Below the pieces are notes generated by a model that saw only the letters and a list, made by a program, of their open reading frames with translations, was not told the origin of the DNA and did no database searches. Made by a program: the position numbers and the translations under genes. Below, piece after piece: positions 1-8,478 of a DNA stretch of 64,000 nucleotides (position 1 is its first letter; each line of letters starts with the position of its first letter). The stretch comes from an uncultured Arenicella sp. (lineage in GTDB: Bacteria > Pseudomonadota > Gammaproteobacteria > Arenicellales > Arenicellaceae): NCBI GenBank assembly GCA_937974565.1, contig CALJWL010000037.1, positions 62,001 through 126,000 of the forward strand, read 5' to 3'.

Positions 1-1291
1 GTGTAAGAAGAATCAGTGCAATCACATTAACCACTGTCATCAACCCCAAGGCCATATCAGCGGCAGCCAACACTTGGGTTAACGTAGCACTGGCGCCCCA
101 GAACACCATCGCTAAATAAATCGCGATGTAAGTCCAATTGCCAAACTTATTATCCATCTTGAATATGCGCAAATTACTTTGTGCGTACGCAAAATTCGCC
201 ACCACTGACGTAAAAGCAAACAAAGTAAGCGCAATGGCTACAAAATGGCCGCCGTAGGTTCCAATGTGTGATTCCATGGCGTCTTGCGTAATGCGGATAC
301 CACTTAACTCACCATTAACCCCGTCAAAATCTGACAATAAAATAATAATGGCCGTGCAAGTACACAGCACGATTGTATCGAAAAATACGCCCAACATTTG
401 TACATAACCTTGTGATGCCGGGTGGTTAGGTACCGGTGTAGCACCAGCCGCAGCGTGCGGTGCGCTGCCTGACCCCGCTTCATTGGAGAACAAACCACGT
501 TGGATGCCGTTCTTGATGGCGGCACCAATTGCACCACTGCCCGCTTCTTGTAAACCAAAGGCTGACAGAACAATGTCGCCTAGCATACTGGGCACCAATT
601 CAATATTGACGATGGTAATACCGACAGCAGTGAGTACATAAGCAATGCCCATAAAAGGCACCACCCATTCAGCGAACCGTGCGACTGAGCGTAAGCCCCC
701 CATCACAATAATGCCCGCTAACACCATTACCACAGCCCCCACATACTGTGTTGGAAAACCGTAACTGTGGTTCACGGCACTGGCAATATTATTTGCTTGA
801 AAGGCACTGAAAAACAAACCATAACCCATGAAAATACAAACGGAAAAAAGCACCGCCAACCAACTCTTCCCTAGGCCTTGTTTGATGTAATAAGCAGGCC
901 CACCACGAAACTCACCGTTGCTATTACGTACCTTATAAACCTGAGCTAGCAAACTCTCTGCATAGCCTGTAGCCATACCTAAAATGGCAATAACCCACAT
1001 CCAAAATACAGCACCAGAACCACCTAAAGAGATGGCAATCGCCACCCCAGCTAAGTTGCCGGTGCCAACGCGCGCCGACAAACTGGTACACAAGGCCTGA
1101 AACGAACTAATGCCCTCTTTGCTACTCGTAGTGCTATTGCGCAACAGTGAGAACATATGCCCAAAATGGCGCAACTGAATTGCCCCCAAACGCATCGTGA
1201 ACCACAGCCCTGCGGCCACTAACAGCACAATCAATACCTGCCACTTCCCCCAAAGAATGTCGTTAATAAGTGAGATGGCTGAATCAAGCAT
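1..1291 (-). CDS. Alanine/glycine:cation symporter, AgcS family (3' end outside window)
   Basis: Reading the minus strand from ATG at 1291 gives an uninterrupted frame to the window edge (430 codons), so the C-terminus is missing. The product is a multi-pass inner-membrane carrier. It opens with a hydrophobic helix, then has the family signature SARVGTGNLAGVA near residue 75, followed by AESLLAQVYKVRN and FRGGPAYYIKQGLG, and later GLFSNEAGSGSAPHAAA. These are typical of sodium- or proton-coupled alanine/glycine symporters (AgcS/DagA/AlsT). Family members take up small neutral amino acids; the exact substrate and ion cannot be read here. It lies downstream of ribH in the same direction, separated by about 210 bases with a strong inverted repeat, so it may be transcribed on its own. 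No clear Shine-Dalgarno precedes the ATG. Confidence 0.9.
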   Translation of the reverse strand, partial: MLDSAISLINDILWGKWQVLIVLLVAAGLWFTMRLGAIQLRHFGHMFSLLRNSTTSSKEGISSFQALCTSLSARVGTGNLAGVAIAISLGGSGAVFWMWVIAILGMATGYAESLLAQVYKVRNSNGEFRGGPAYYIKQGLGKSWLAVLFSVCIFMGYGLFFSAFQANNIASAVNHSYGFPTQYVGAVVMVLAGIIVMGGLRSVARFAEWVVPFMGIAYVLTAVGITIVNIELVPSMLGDIVLSAFGLQEAGSGAIGAAIKNGIQRGLFSNEAGSGSAPHAAAGATPVPNHPASQGYVQMLGVFFDTIVLCTCTAIIILLSDFDGVNGELSGIRITQDAMESHIGTYGGHFVAIALTLFAFTSVVANFAYAQSNLRIFKMDNKFGNWTYIAIYLAMVFWGASATLTQVLAAADMALGLMTVVNVIALILLT

Positions 1292-1436
1292 GGTGTTTTA
1301 TGATTAAGTGTTTGATGAGTAGATCATACTCTAAATCACAGAACCTAAACGACAAGGTTCACTGAGTAATACGCACTGGAAAGCCGTAAGACGTTTATTT
1401 TTATGCACACCGCAAGAAACTGAGTGCATTGCAATG

Positions 1437-1477
1437 GAATTAAGTGCTGCTATAGAACCAGTAACAGCACTTAATTC
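1437..1477. repeat. Perfect 13-bp inverted repeat between ribH and agcS
   Basis: Arms at 1437-1449 (GAATTAAGTGCTG) and 1465-1477 (CAGCACTTAATTC) are exact reverse complements around a 15-base loop. It sits just after the ribH stop, where a terminator would be expected, but no run of T follows the hairpin on the minus strand. It could be a terminator without a U-tract, an mRNA-stabilising structure or a protein-binding palindrome. A smaller palindrome, CATTGCAATG, lies next to it. Confidence 0.55.
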
Positions 1478-1503
1478 AAACGAAAATTGTAAGATATGGG
1501 GTT

Positions 1504-1959
1504 TTAGAGTGTGGCCAGTTGCTCTAGCGTAGCCGAGCATGCCTCAGCGGCTTCTTTGCCTTTAAGTATAAAATGCTCTTTAAAAAAAGCGTGATGTTCT
1601 TCACTTGCATGAAAGTGATGCGGTGTAAGTACAGCCGAAAAAATGGCAACGCCGGTATCTATTTGCACTCGCATTAAATTATCAATAACAGTGCTAGCCA
1701 CAAAATCGTGGCGATAAATACCACCGTCCACAACCAAGCCAGCTGCCACAATACCCGCGTATTTACCAGTGTCAGCCAATGCTTTACAGTGCAACGGTAT
1801 TTCTAATGCCCCTGGAACTTCAATAAAGTCTATTTGCTTATCATTAAGTCGGTTGAATTCGGTTTCAAATGAGTCCCTTAGTCGATCAACGATATCCCGA
1901 TGCCAGCAGGCCTGAACAAACGCGATGCGATCACGATTTGCGATGGATGAAATGCTCAT
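1504..1959 (-). CDS. ribH: 6,7-dimethyl-8-ribityllumazine synthase, type II
   Basis: This enzyme condenses 5-amino-6-ribitylamino-uracil with 3,4-dihydroxy-2-butanone 4-phosphate, the penultimate step of riboflavin synthesis. The 151-residue product has the family landmarks: VPGALEIPL near residue 48, the DGGIYRHDFVA stretch near residue 78, and TPHHFH near residue 112. The overall pattern (IAFVQACWHRDIVD at the start, DGGIYRHDF) resembles the type II, decameric lumazine synthases such as Brucella RibH2 rather than the icosahedral type I enzyme. It stands alone, without other rib genes beside it, and is preceded by an FMN riboswitch and by a hairpin covering its weak ribosome binding site. 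The main rib genes are presumably elsewhere, possibly with a type I ribH. Confidence 0.93.
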   Translation of the reverse strand: MSISSIANRDRIAFVQACWHRDIVDRLRDSFETEFNRLNDKQIDFIEVPGALEIPLHCKALADTGKYAGIVAAGLVVDGGIYRHDFVASTVIDNLMRVQIDTGVAIFSAVLTPHHFHASEEHHAFFKEHFILKGKEAAEACSATLEQLATL

Positions 1960-1968
1960 ATGTATTAT

Positions 1969-1995
1969 CTCAATTAAATTATTGGGTTAATTGAG
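1969..1995 (-). promoter_or_regulatory. Hairpin covering the ribH ribosome binding site
   Basis: On the minus strand CTCAATTAA and TTAATTGAG are perfect 9-bp complements separated by nine bases. The 3' arm ends in GAG, the only Shine-Dalgarno-like bases, nine bases before the ribH ATG at 1959. Pairing would hide the ribosome binding site, so this is a likely part of the riboswitch expression platform controlling translation. Two further 7-bp hairpins (2034-2052 and 2082-2098) lie between it and the aptamer. The link to ligand binding is inferred. Confidence 0.5.
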
Positions 1996-2109
1996 GGCAA
2001 ACAAGGCACGCATGCACACAACCGAAACCAATCACTTTGCGAGTAGCAAAGTAAATGATGCCAATACACAGCACGACTTTCGCTCATGTTGCATGAGCTT
2101 TAATACCTT

Positions 2110-2286
2110 ATTCTCATAACCAGACTGTCACTGTCGGCTCTGGAATCGCACCAGAATCTGCTTGTCCTCTCATCTGTTATTATTTATGGAAAAATAAAGA
2201 AACCTAGAGAGCGCCCGCGGGCTAAATGACCAAACTGTTAGTGGTCATCATTACCGCCGGTGGGGACTTTCACCCCGCCCTGAGAA
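2110..2286 (-). promoter_or_regulatory. FMN riboswitch (RFN element)
   Basis: Read on the minus strand, this leader carries the conserved RFN blocks in order. They are TTCTCAGGGCGGGGTGAAAG, then CCCCACCGGCGGTAA, then a variable stem ending in AGCCCGCGGGCGC, then GCAGATTCTGGTG and GATTCCAGAGCCGACAGTGA, and the closing TATGAGAA, which pairs with the opening TTCTCA to form P1. FMN-bound RFN elements repress riboflavin synthesis or transport genes; here the gene controlled is the type II ribH. No U-tract terminator is visible between aptamer and ribH, which favours control of translation. Confidence 0.95.
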
Positions 2287-2311
2287 CTCCGCTGATGTCA
2301 GCGGAAGAAAG

Positions 2312-2317
2312 ATTATA
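2312..2317 (-). promoter_or_regulatory. -10 box (TATAAT) for the riboswitch-ribH transcript
   Basis: The minus strand reads TATAAT exactly, placing a start site near 2305. The transcript would then begin with a tight stem-loop (2288-2305, TCCGCTGA paired with TCAGCGGA) immediately before the riboswitch. The -35 region is poor, so strength is uncertain. Confidence 0.5.
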
Positions 2318-2449
2318 AATCAATCACGCCATAATTGAGACCCTAAGGCGCATTAAACGGTAAAATAGCCGTCTAATTTTCTATCAGTAGCGCTTATCTG
2401 TGCTGCCAGTCTTTATGTTCTACTTTTATTTTCGAGTGAGTATTCACCA

Positions 2450-3133
2450 ATGAACGACAACGAAAAAATGATCCGCCCTATTCGAAGTTTTGTTAAACGC
2501 GAGGGAAAACTGACTAAAGGCCAACAAAATGCAATTGATCAAGGCTGGTCTATGTTTGGTGTTGATTTGGGTGACCAAAAGCTGGACCTTGATAACCTAT
2601 TTGGCCGTCATGCTCCGGTTGTGTTGGAAATCGGTTTTGGTAACGGTTTGTCTTTAGCTGAGATGGCATCACACAGCCCTGAGATGAATTTTTTCGGTAT
2701 TGAGGTACATAAACCAGGCGTAGGCAGCCTTCTTGTGCAAGTCAGGCAGCAGGAGTTGAACAATGTCCGCGTGTCTGGAGATGATGCGGTACGTGTGCTG
2801 GAGCAGCAAATCCCCGATCACAGCTTAAGCCGAGTGCAAATATTTTTCCCAGACCCTTGGCACAAAAAACGCCATCATAAACGTCGCTTAATTCAGCCGG
2901 CTTTTGTTGAAACCTTAGTGCGTAAACTTGAGCCAAATGGCCGCATTCATGTGGCCACGGATTGGGAGAATTACGCCGAACACATACTGGAAGTACTGAG
3001 TGCCAATAATGACATTAGAAACACGACCAAGGAGTATGCACCTAAGCCAGATTATCGCCCAGGCACCAAGTATGAAGCGCGTGGAGTTCGGTTGGGTCAT
3101 GGCGTATGGGATTTGGTGTTCGAGAAAAAGTAG
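2450..3133 (+). CDS. trmB: tRNA (guanine-N7-)-methyltransferase
   Basis: TrmB uses S-adenosylmethionine to make m7G46 in the variable loop of many tRNAs. The 227-residue product is of usual length. It shows the N-terminal RPIRSFVKREGKLTKGQ typical of gammaproteobacterial TrmB, the SAM-binding LEIGFGNG near residue 60, EVHKPGVG near residue 85, and the signature FPDPWHKKRHHKRR near residue 131. The C-terminal YEARGVRLGHGVWDL is also characteristic. It is divergent from ribH and appears monocistronic; the next gene starts 400 bases downstream. Confidence 0.96.
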   Translation: MNDNEKMIRPIRSFVKREGKLTKGQQNAIDQGWSMFGVDLGDQKLDLDNLFGRHAPVVLEIGFGNGLSLAEMASHSPEMNFFGIEVHKPGVGSLLVQVRQQELNNVRVSGDDAVRVLEQQIPDHSLSRVQIFFPDPWHKKRHHKRRLIQPAFVETLVRKLEPNGRIHVATDWENYAEHILEVLSANNDIRNTTKEYAPKPDYRPGTKYEARGVRLGHGVWDLVFEKK

Positions 3134-3532
3134 TGATGCAGCGGCACGGCGCTTTGGTTATCCAGCAATAAATAGTAATCGTTAAGACAGCTTTGCGCCT
3201 AGCTTTTTTAAAGGTTCCTTTCCTGGCTCATCGCAACACCCCATTAAGGGGCTGGTATTGTCTGTTAATAATGTGTCCGTGAACATTAAACCACGACACT
3301 AACGTTCAAACTGGGAATAGGCTAATATGCGCTCTCGTCATCGGTAAACGTACTCAGCCGAACCAGCTCATGACCATTCAATTCAATAATGAATTGAATG
3401 GGGCGACAGCAAACCTAACAACCTTCAACTGTCTTTAACTAAGGTCAAAAAAATGGTGACACTTTTGCCACCGTACGAGCAATGTGAAGAGTGTTCGTGA
3501 TACATAATCTGAGTTTAGAGAATCGATTGTAG
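3134..3532. other. Intergenic region with one perfect hairpin
   Basis: Nearly 400 bases with no supportable gene. The only clear structure is a perfect 10-bp inverted repeat (CATTCAATTC at 3375-3384 and GAATTGAATG at 3391-3400) with a 6-base loop. It has no T-run after it on either strand, so terminator function is doubtful; it may be a regulator binding site or an RNA hairpin ahead of the next gene. Confidence 0.5.
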
Positions 3533-4681
3533 ATGAACAGTGGAAAAAGCATGACTTCCTCCGAGAAACACAGACCAATACAACGCACAAAAAATCAACC
3601 CGATTGGTGGGACCCATATTCGTGCCAACCCTACAAAATGCGCGATGAAGATAAACCACGCTCAGGCTTAGGCAACGTTTGGGAATACTGTAAAGTTGCC
3701 TTCAGCAATTTAATTGGCCTGCCTTTAATTATGGCGCAGTACCTGACGCTTAAAAAGCAGGCATCCACGAAGTCCGCCGAAGATTTTATCGGTCTTAGCC
3801 TTTCGATGGACCTAGAGTACGCAGAGCAAATGGTCGAAATGGTGCAAGAGCTGGGGGTTAAGCGATTGCTGGTACGAATCCCGAGTTGGGATATTCAGGC
3901 GCTGCCTGATTACGTGCGTTTCATGGAAATGTTCCCCAATAAAGCCTTCGTAATCAACGTATTACAAAGCCGCGACAGCGTGCTGGAATTGAGTCAGTGG
4001 CAAAGCCAATTACGCGAGATAATTCAGGCCACACGCCACCTTACAAATACGTATTGGATTGGTAACGCAGTAAATCGTACGAAATGGGGGTGCGCGCATT
4101 CAGGTCAAGCTTTGAGCCTGCAAGAAAAAGCCGAAGAGTTGAGAGCCGAGTTTGAGGGCATCAAGTTATTGGGCTCCTCAATCATCGATTTTGAACCATT
4201 GCTAAGCTGGCGCACCCTGTTCAATTTCCGCCGTTATCGTTTAGACGCCAATGCAGCGCTTCTGTATGTAAACCGCCGGCATTCACCTTATGGCACTCAA
4301 TATGGTGTGTTTGATTTGGAAAATAAATTACGATTAGCTAAGGCCATGACCAAATTATCTAATCGCAGTGAAGATGAGCTTTGGATCACGGAAACAAATT
4401 GGCCTCTACTTAATACCAAACCTTACACCCCCAACTCAGGAAACCCAACTCGCACTTGCGATGAAGTTACCCAAGCCGAGTACCTAAAACTCTACTACCA
4501 AATAGCGTGGCAAAGCGGGTGGGTTGACAGTGTTTACTGGTGGCAGCTAATTAACCCAGGTTATGGCCTGGTTGATCACCGAGACGGCCGTTTACGTAAA
4601 ATGCCATCGTATTATGCACTAAAAGAGTTGATGCACGGCGAGCTGTATGATCAGCCTAAGCGAATCGACAACCCCTATTAA
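3533..4681 (+). CDS. Unknown TIM-barrel glycoside-hydrolase-like protein
   Basis: I do not recognise this 382-residue protein as a named gene. It has no signal peptide. Alternating strand/helix patterns (GVKRLLVRIPSWDIQ, KAFVINVLQSRD, NTYWIGNAVNRTKWG, IIDFEPLL, LWITETNWPL, VDSVYWWQLINPGYGLVDH) look like a TIM barrel of the clan-A glycosidase kind. ITETNWP is in the position of the nucleophile strand, but the usual acid/base Asn-Glu pair seems replaced by NAVNRTKWG, so activity is uncertain. A second in-frame ATG at 3551 has a better ribosome binding site (GGA six bases upstream) and may be the true start. The neighbouring permease begins 54 bases downstream and could be co-transcribed. Confidence 0.7.
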   Translation: MNSGKSMTSSEKHRPIQRTKNQPDWWDPYSCQPYKMRDEDKPRSGLGNVWEYCKVAFSNLIGLPLIMAQYLTLKKQASTKSAEDFIGLSLSMDLEYAEQMVEMVQELGVKRLLVRIPSWDIQALPDYVRFMEMFPNKAFVINVLQSRDSVLELSQWQSQLREIIQATRHLTNTYWIGNAVNRTKWGCAHSGQALSLQEKAEELRAEFEGIKLLGSSIIDFEPLLSWRTLFNFRRYRLDANAALLYVNRRHSPYGTQYGVFDLENKLRLAKAMTKLSNRSEDELWITETNWPLLNTKPYTPNSGNPTRTCDEVTQAEYLKLYYQIAWQSGWVDSVYWWQLINPGYGLVDHRDGRLRKMPSYYALKELMHGELYDQPKRIDNPY

Positions 4682-4735
4682 GGACGGTGTTAAAAAGGGC
4701 GGCAAAACCCGATCACTCGCACTCAGAGGCATAAT

Positions 4736-6013
4736 TTGAGACTAGAAAACACAAGTAAGCCCGTATGGCACGGTGTTGTTTTAGTCGCGGGCGGAGCCGT
4801 TGGCGCTGGCATGTTTGCACTGCCCATGGTTTCAGCCGGTGCATGGACGTTCTGGTCGTTTGTTGGCCTGGTGACTGTTTGGTGGCTCACGTATCTCGCA
4901 GCCAAGAGCTTGGTAAACACCAATTTAGCTGTGCTAGAAACCGTTAGAAAACCCACGTCAATAGCCAGCGTTGATGTTAAAGAGCCACCCACCTCCTTTA
5001 ACACCTTAGTGAAGCTGGTTTTAGGGCCGCGTTGGGCCATGTTGAACAACCTTAGTCTGATGTTCATCATGATGATTTTGATGTACGCCTACATTAGCGC
5101 CGGCGCCAGCATTTTGAGTGCGAACCTAACTCAGCTGGGATTCACTGGCCCTGATTCCCTTTTACCCGATCGAGCTTGGTTAAGCCTTTTATTTGCCACT
5201 GTCATCGCGCTTTTAGTTTGGTTTGGCACCGCTTTAGTGGCACGTATCAGCGTGGCATTGATGGTCATTATGGCAATCAGTTTTGCCGTGGTCATCGAAG
5301 GTCTAGTGCCGCATTTGCAGTTTACAGACTTATTCAATAACCCATTTTCTTGGTCGAAATTCGTTTGGGCGGCCTTGCCAGTTTACGTAACGGCTTTTGC
5401 TTGCGCAGGGCTGGTGCCAAGCTTGGTTAAGCATTATCAGGCTGACGTGCATAACGTGAAAAAGAGCAAGGTTTTAGCCAGTTTATTTTGGGGCACATTG
5501 CTTGCTTTATTAATCTATATGGTTTGGTTGCTGGCGACCTTTGGCGCTATTGGCCGAGCGGGCTTTGAGCCTATCTTGCGAGCCGGCGGAAATACCGGTG
5601 ACCTGATGCTTGCTCTAGGGAAAATTTCGAATACTGAATCCGTCATTGCGCTTCAATTGCGTATGACGTGGTTCTCACATTGCGCGATTATTACTTCTTT
5701 TCTAAGCATCGGGCTTGGCTTATTCCATTTTGTGCAAGATAAATTCAGTCTAAGTAACGGCTGGGCAGATCGCGCTACAGCGGCCGCCGTGTGCTTTCTG
5801 CCACCGACCATAGCGAGTTTTTACTACCCCAAAGGTTTTTTGGTTGCCATTGGTTACGCTGGCCTGTTTGTTGCGTTCAGTTTTTTCCTTATTCCGGCAC
5901 TAATGAGCCGTAAAGACAATAGACGCCGAGCAGGGATTGTCTTTGGTTTTGGGTTGATAATCGCCGTCTTAAAAGTATTGTCAAACCTAGGCGCTTTGCC
6001 AAAACTAATCTAA
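4736..6013 (+). CDS. Aromatic amino acid permease (Mtr/TyrP-type, HAAAP family)
   Basis: A 425-residue inner-membrane carrier with about eleven hydrophobic helices. It begins with the family's first-helix motif GAVGAGMFALPMVSAGAWTF (residues about 19-38), as in the E. coli tryptophan and tyrosine permeases, which import aromatic amino acids with protons. Later helices include LSLMFIMMILMYAYISAGAS and FHFVQDKFSL. The start is a TTG at 4736, chosen because AGAGG lies about six bases upstream and no in-frame ATG fits the first helix. A long soluble stretch between helices 2 and 3 (about residues 64-100) is normal for the family. The specific substrate cannot be told. A hairpin just after the stop may end transcription. 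Confidence 0.87.
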   Translation: MRLENTSKPVWHGVVLVAGGAVGAGMFALPMVSAGAWTFWSFVGLVTVWWLTYLAAKSLVNTNLAVLETVRKPTSIASVDVKEPPTSFNTLVKLVLGPRWAMLNNLSLMFIMMILMYAYISAGASILSANLTQLGFTGPDSLLPDRAWLSLLFATVIALLVWFGTALVARISVALMVIMAISFAVVIEGLVPHLQFTDLFNNPFSWSKFVWAALPVYVTAFACAGLVPSLVKHYQADVHNVKKSKVLASLFWGTLLALLIYMVWLLATFGAIGRAGFEPILRAGGNTGDLMLALGKISNTESVIALQLRMTWFSHCAIITSFLSIGLGLFHFVQDKFSLSNGWADRATAAAVCFLPPTIASFYYPKGFLVAIGYAGLFVAFSFFLIPALMSRKDNRRRAGIVFGFGLIIAVLKVLSNLGALPKLI

Positions 6014-6019
6014 CCATAG

Positions 6020-6049
6020 AACTGTTTGCTAACGGGTTGTCAAACAGTT
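6020..6049 (+). terminator. Probable terminator hairpin after the permease gene
   Basis: AACTGTTTG (6020-6028) and CAAACAGTT (6041-6049) form a perfect 9-bp stem six bases after the permease stop codon. The following bases (TTACGCGTTTTA) are only moderately T-rich, so it may be a weak or Rho-assisted terminator. Confidence 0.5.
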
Positions 6050-6344
6050 TACGCGTTTTACCGAACACTGAATGCCATTTTTGTAAATCGATGTTAAAGA
6101 ACACCAAAAGTGTCGATTCTAAAGTATGAAAAGATGACAATTGAGTGCTATATTTTGCTCCGGTTAACGCAACTTGCGTAAATATCGTGCGATTTTACCG
6201 TGCCCAGAATGTTGATGAGTGTTAAGCCGCTCCTTTTGAATAAAGCCAAGCAATTCATCACCTAGGCATAGTAAAAATATAAATAAATAACATTCGCGTG
6301 ATGCATGGGCGTTCTATAAATTCAGGTCGAAAAGGTTGGAAACT
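6050..6344. other. Intergenic region ahead of the CsgG-like gene
   Basis: About 300 bases without a supportable gene. It presumably holds the promoter of the next gene, but no convincing paired -35/-10 boxes or operator stands out. Confidence 0.4.
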
Positions 6345-7241
6345 ATGAAGTCTATTATTGAGACTGCGAGCGCCGCTCGCGGGTTGGTTCGTGTTGTTCG
6401 AAAATTAGCTAACGCTGCTATTCTTGGGGTTAGCCTAATCAGTTTTTCAGTGTCCGCACAATTAATTGGCACAATTGGCGTTGGTGACGTATTGTTAAAA
6501 GGTTCTAATGAGCTTTCTGTCTCACAGCAACACTTTGTGAGAGCGCTAAACAAACGTCTGCGCATGGCGTTGCTTGACACGCGAAAATTTACGGTTCTCG
6601 ATTATCCAATGCTAGAGGAGCGTGTTCATAATCAAGGCCTAAGCCTGCAAGGGTTTTACGATAAACAGTATAAGAGTACCGAATTATCGCAAGCAGGCTT
6701 GGATTATATTTTGACGTTGAATGTTATCGAATTTGGTGTTTCTGAGAAGCAACGAGAGCAAGGCACAGACGTGGTTGGCTTCAGCGATATTAGTTTTCGT
6801 CTACTCGGAGTTGCACATGCCACTCAAGATTTCACAGCCAAAGTAACGGCCGAGGGTGTTGTTAGGTCATCTGGAAACGATACCGACAACAGAAAGATGG
6901 CAGAGAATTTGGCCATCCAAAATTCAGTGGAAAAGCTAGTTAATAAAGTATTGTCAGTGTTACACCCTGTTCGAGTAATGATGATTGACGAAGACAGCAG
7001 TATTATCACACTAAACTATGGGGCTGGCGTACTGGACACTGGCGACACTATATCGATCTACCCTAAAGACGATGAAGGCAACCCTTTACCATTAAAGCCT
7101 AATGGCGACCCCAACGTTGCGGCCGTTGCATTGCTACAAGTCATTAATACTGAAAAGAAGTTCGCTAAGGCACAAGCCATAGATGGTTTTGTCGAATTAG
7201 AAAAAGGGCAAGAAGGTCGCGTGGTGTTAGGCGCTAAGTAA
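6345..7241 (+). CDS. Exported CsgG/FlgT-like protein of unknown function
   Basis: The product is 298 residues from ATG at 6345; a TTG nine bases upstream is a poorer choice, since GGTTGGA sits correctly before the ATG. After a basic N-terminus there is a hydrophobic stretch (about residues 24-42) ending in SVSAQ, a likely signal peptidase I site with no lipobox cysteine. The mature part resembles CsgG/LpoB/FlgT-type periplasmic proteins: a middle domain with ALNKRLRMALLDTRKFTVLD, and a C-terminal beta domain with IITLNYGAGVLDTGDTISIY, the recurrent 'G-x-x-x-G-D-x-x-x-Y' pattern of FlgT-like C-terminal domains. Such proteins usually help assemble secretion pores, flagellar bases or peptidoglycan synthases. 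No partner genes lie beside it. It is a single gene between the permease and a decayed mobile element. Similarity is judged by eye and moderate. Confidence 0.65.
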   Translation: MKSIIETASAARGLVRVVRKLANAAILGVSLISFSVSAQLIGTIGVGDVLLKGSNELSVSQQHFVRALNKRLRMALLDTRKFTVLDYPMLEERVHNQGLSLQGFYDKQYKSTELSQAGLDYILTLNVIEFGVSEKQREQGTDVVGFSDISFRLLGVAHATQDFTAKVTAEGVVRSSGNDTDNRKMAENLAIQNSVEKLVNKVLSVLHPVRVMMIDEDSSIITLNYGAGVLDTGDTISIYPKDDEGNPLPLKPNGDPNVAAVALLQVINTEKKFAKAQAIDGFVELEKGQEGRVVLGAK

Positions 7242-7325
7242 CCATCTCTGAAGAATCACCCTAACGGGTGAAGTGTGCGAGCCAGTAATCTCCTATTATT
7301 CATTTAACAACACATCATCAGGACA

Positions 7326-7734
7326 ATGCGTGGAACAGGGTGTTCGGTGTTGTTTCGGGAGTCGCCTCAGGGCGGCTCCTCGGGTCTAAATTCGAAAGTA
7401 AATTCGAGTTCTGAAGAAATACTCGAATCGAGAATAAAGAATTCGGAATCAAACCCGAATACGCTCGGAAATGATTCCGACATATTAGTTAATACAAATA
7501 AAAAGAAAACAATCATAACAGAGCAAACGCCTAATTTAGCACCCAGCAATCCCCGCACGGTGTCGACCATCATTTTTAAAGGCCTCAACTGGGTACACTG
7601 CTGAACACGCCCAAGATGCTATCGACGAACTAGCCGGTCGAATGAATTCTGGAGAAGCTATTAGAAATCCCGTCGGCTATCAGCTTAAGAATTCTAGGCA
7701 GGATAGGCCTTTTGTACGTCCACCTGTTTTCTGA
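7326..7734 (+). pseudogene. Frameshifted mobile-element gene remnant
   Basis: An ATG at 7326 opens a 92-codon frame that stops at 7602. From about 7575 the +1 frame carries a clearly protein-like continuation, ending at 7734, with AEHAQDAIDELAGRMNSGE and AIRNPVGYQLKN. That 'DELAGR...IRNPVGY' pattern recurs near the C-terminus of helix-turn-helix/replication-type proteins on integrated elements, so this looks like the end of such a gene broken by a frameshift. The N-terminal half is Ser/Asn-rich and unassigned. It converges on the decayed integrase gene, which suggests both are leftovers of one island at the tRNA-Lys site. Confidence 0.45.
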
Positions 7735-8369
7735 TGAGGTTTAATATCTGCCTTTTCTCATGGCAGTGTAAAGGGCTAGGCGCACGACCCAACCTAGAAA
7801 TGGATTTGAGTGGCTATCACATGCCTCGAGTAGTTTAGCTTCTTCGTCGCCTTCTAAGCGACGATTTCGCCCAGCACCAGCATTCAGCTTTCTGACATTT
7901 TTGACGGGGTTTACGACCAAACCAATGCCCCATTCTTGGGTGGCTACTGTGTAAAGGTTGCTGAGTAAGGCAAAGTCAAGTCGGACGATATTGTTCGCTT
8001 TACCAGCATCTAACTGTTTATCTCGATACTTCGTTACGATATCTGAATTTAGTGCGGCAATGCTGTACTCGTCAAGGCTTGATTTGAACTGTCGCGCTCT
8101 GTCCTTATCACCGTTTTGAGTAGAGGCTTTCTAGTGAGTGTGACCTCACGTAAATAGCGATCTAAGGCATCAGAGATTGTGATTTTCTCGGAGCCTGAAC
8201 GGTGAAAATAAATACCGCGTCGAATCTCATCTTCGACGGTACGCGCCCAGTCTTTGGCGTCGCGTTTCATTCGGAATGTTTTGGATACATGCGGCCAGCC
8301 TTTGCGGCGAATAATTGCCTTCCACATTTTAGATTCGGTCTTGGTAATCGTAGCGATGATGCACCTCAA
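7694..8369 (-). pseudogene. Decayed tyrosine recombinase (phage-type integrase) gene
   Basis: The first frame, from 8369, encodes a typical integrase N-terminal arm and core-binding start (WKAIIRRKGWPHVSKTFRMK, DALDRYLREVT). Near 8115 an A-run lacks one base and the reading continues in another frame (RARQFKSSLDEYSIAALNSD, then EWGIGLVVNPVKNVRK and LALYTAMRKG). A second one-base loss near 7752 shifts it again (EILNLIRKQVDV) before a stop at 7694. The first catalytic Arg region (TAMR) is present, but the His-x-x-Arg and Tyr end of the catalytic domain is gone. Integrase genes lie beside the tRNA they target; here tRNA-Lys is about 110 bases upstream. It is not functional as read. Confidence 0.85.
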
Positions 8370-8478
8370 ATATATCTCAATGTACCTAAATTACACCTTT
8401 CAAATATCTTTGAGAAAAATGAGAATTTTAAAATCTTAGCTAATTCCTTATGAGCTTTTGATTTTAAATCTGTTTGAA

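Noticed and set aside
3375-3400. Intrinsic terminator of trmB
   Set aside because: Perfect stem but AT-rich, more than 240 bases after the stop codon and without a T-run.
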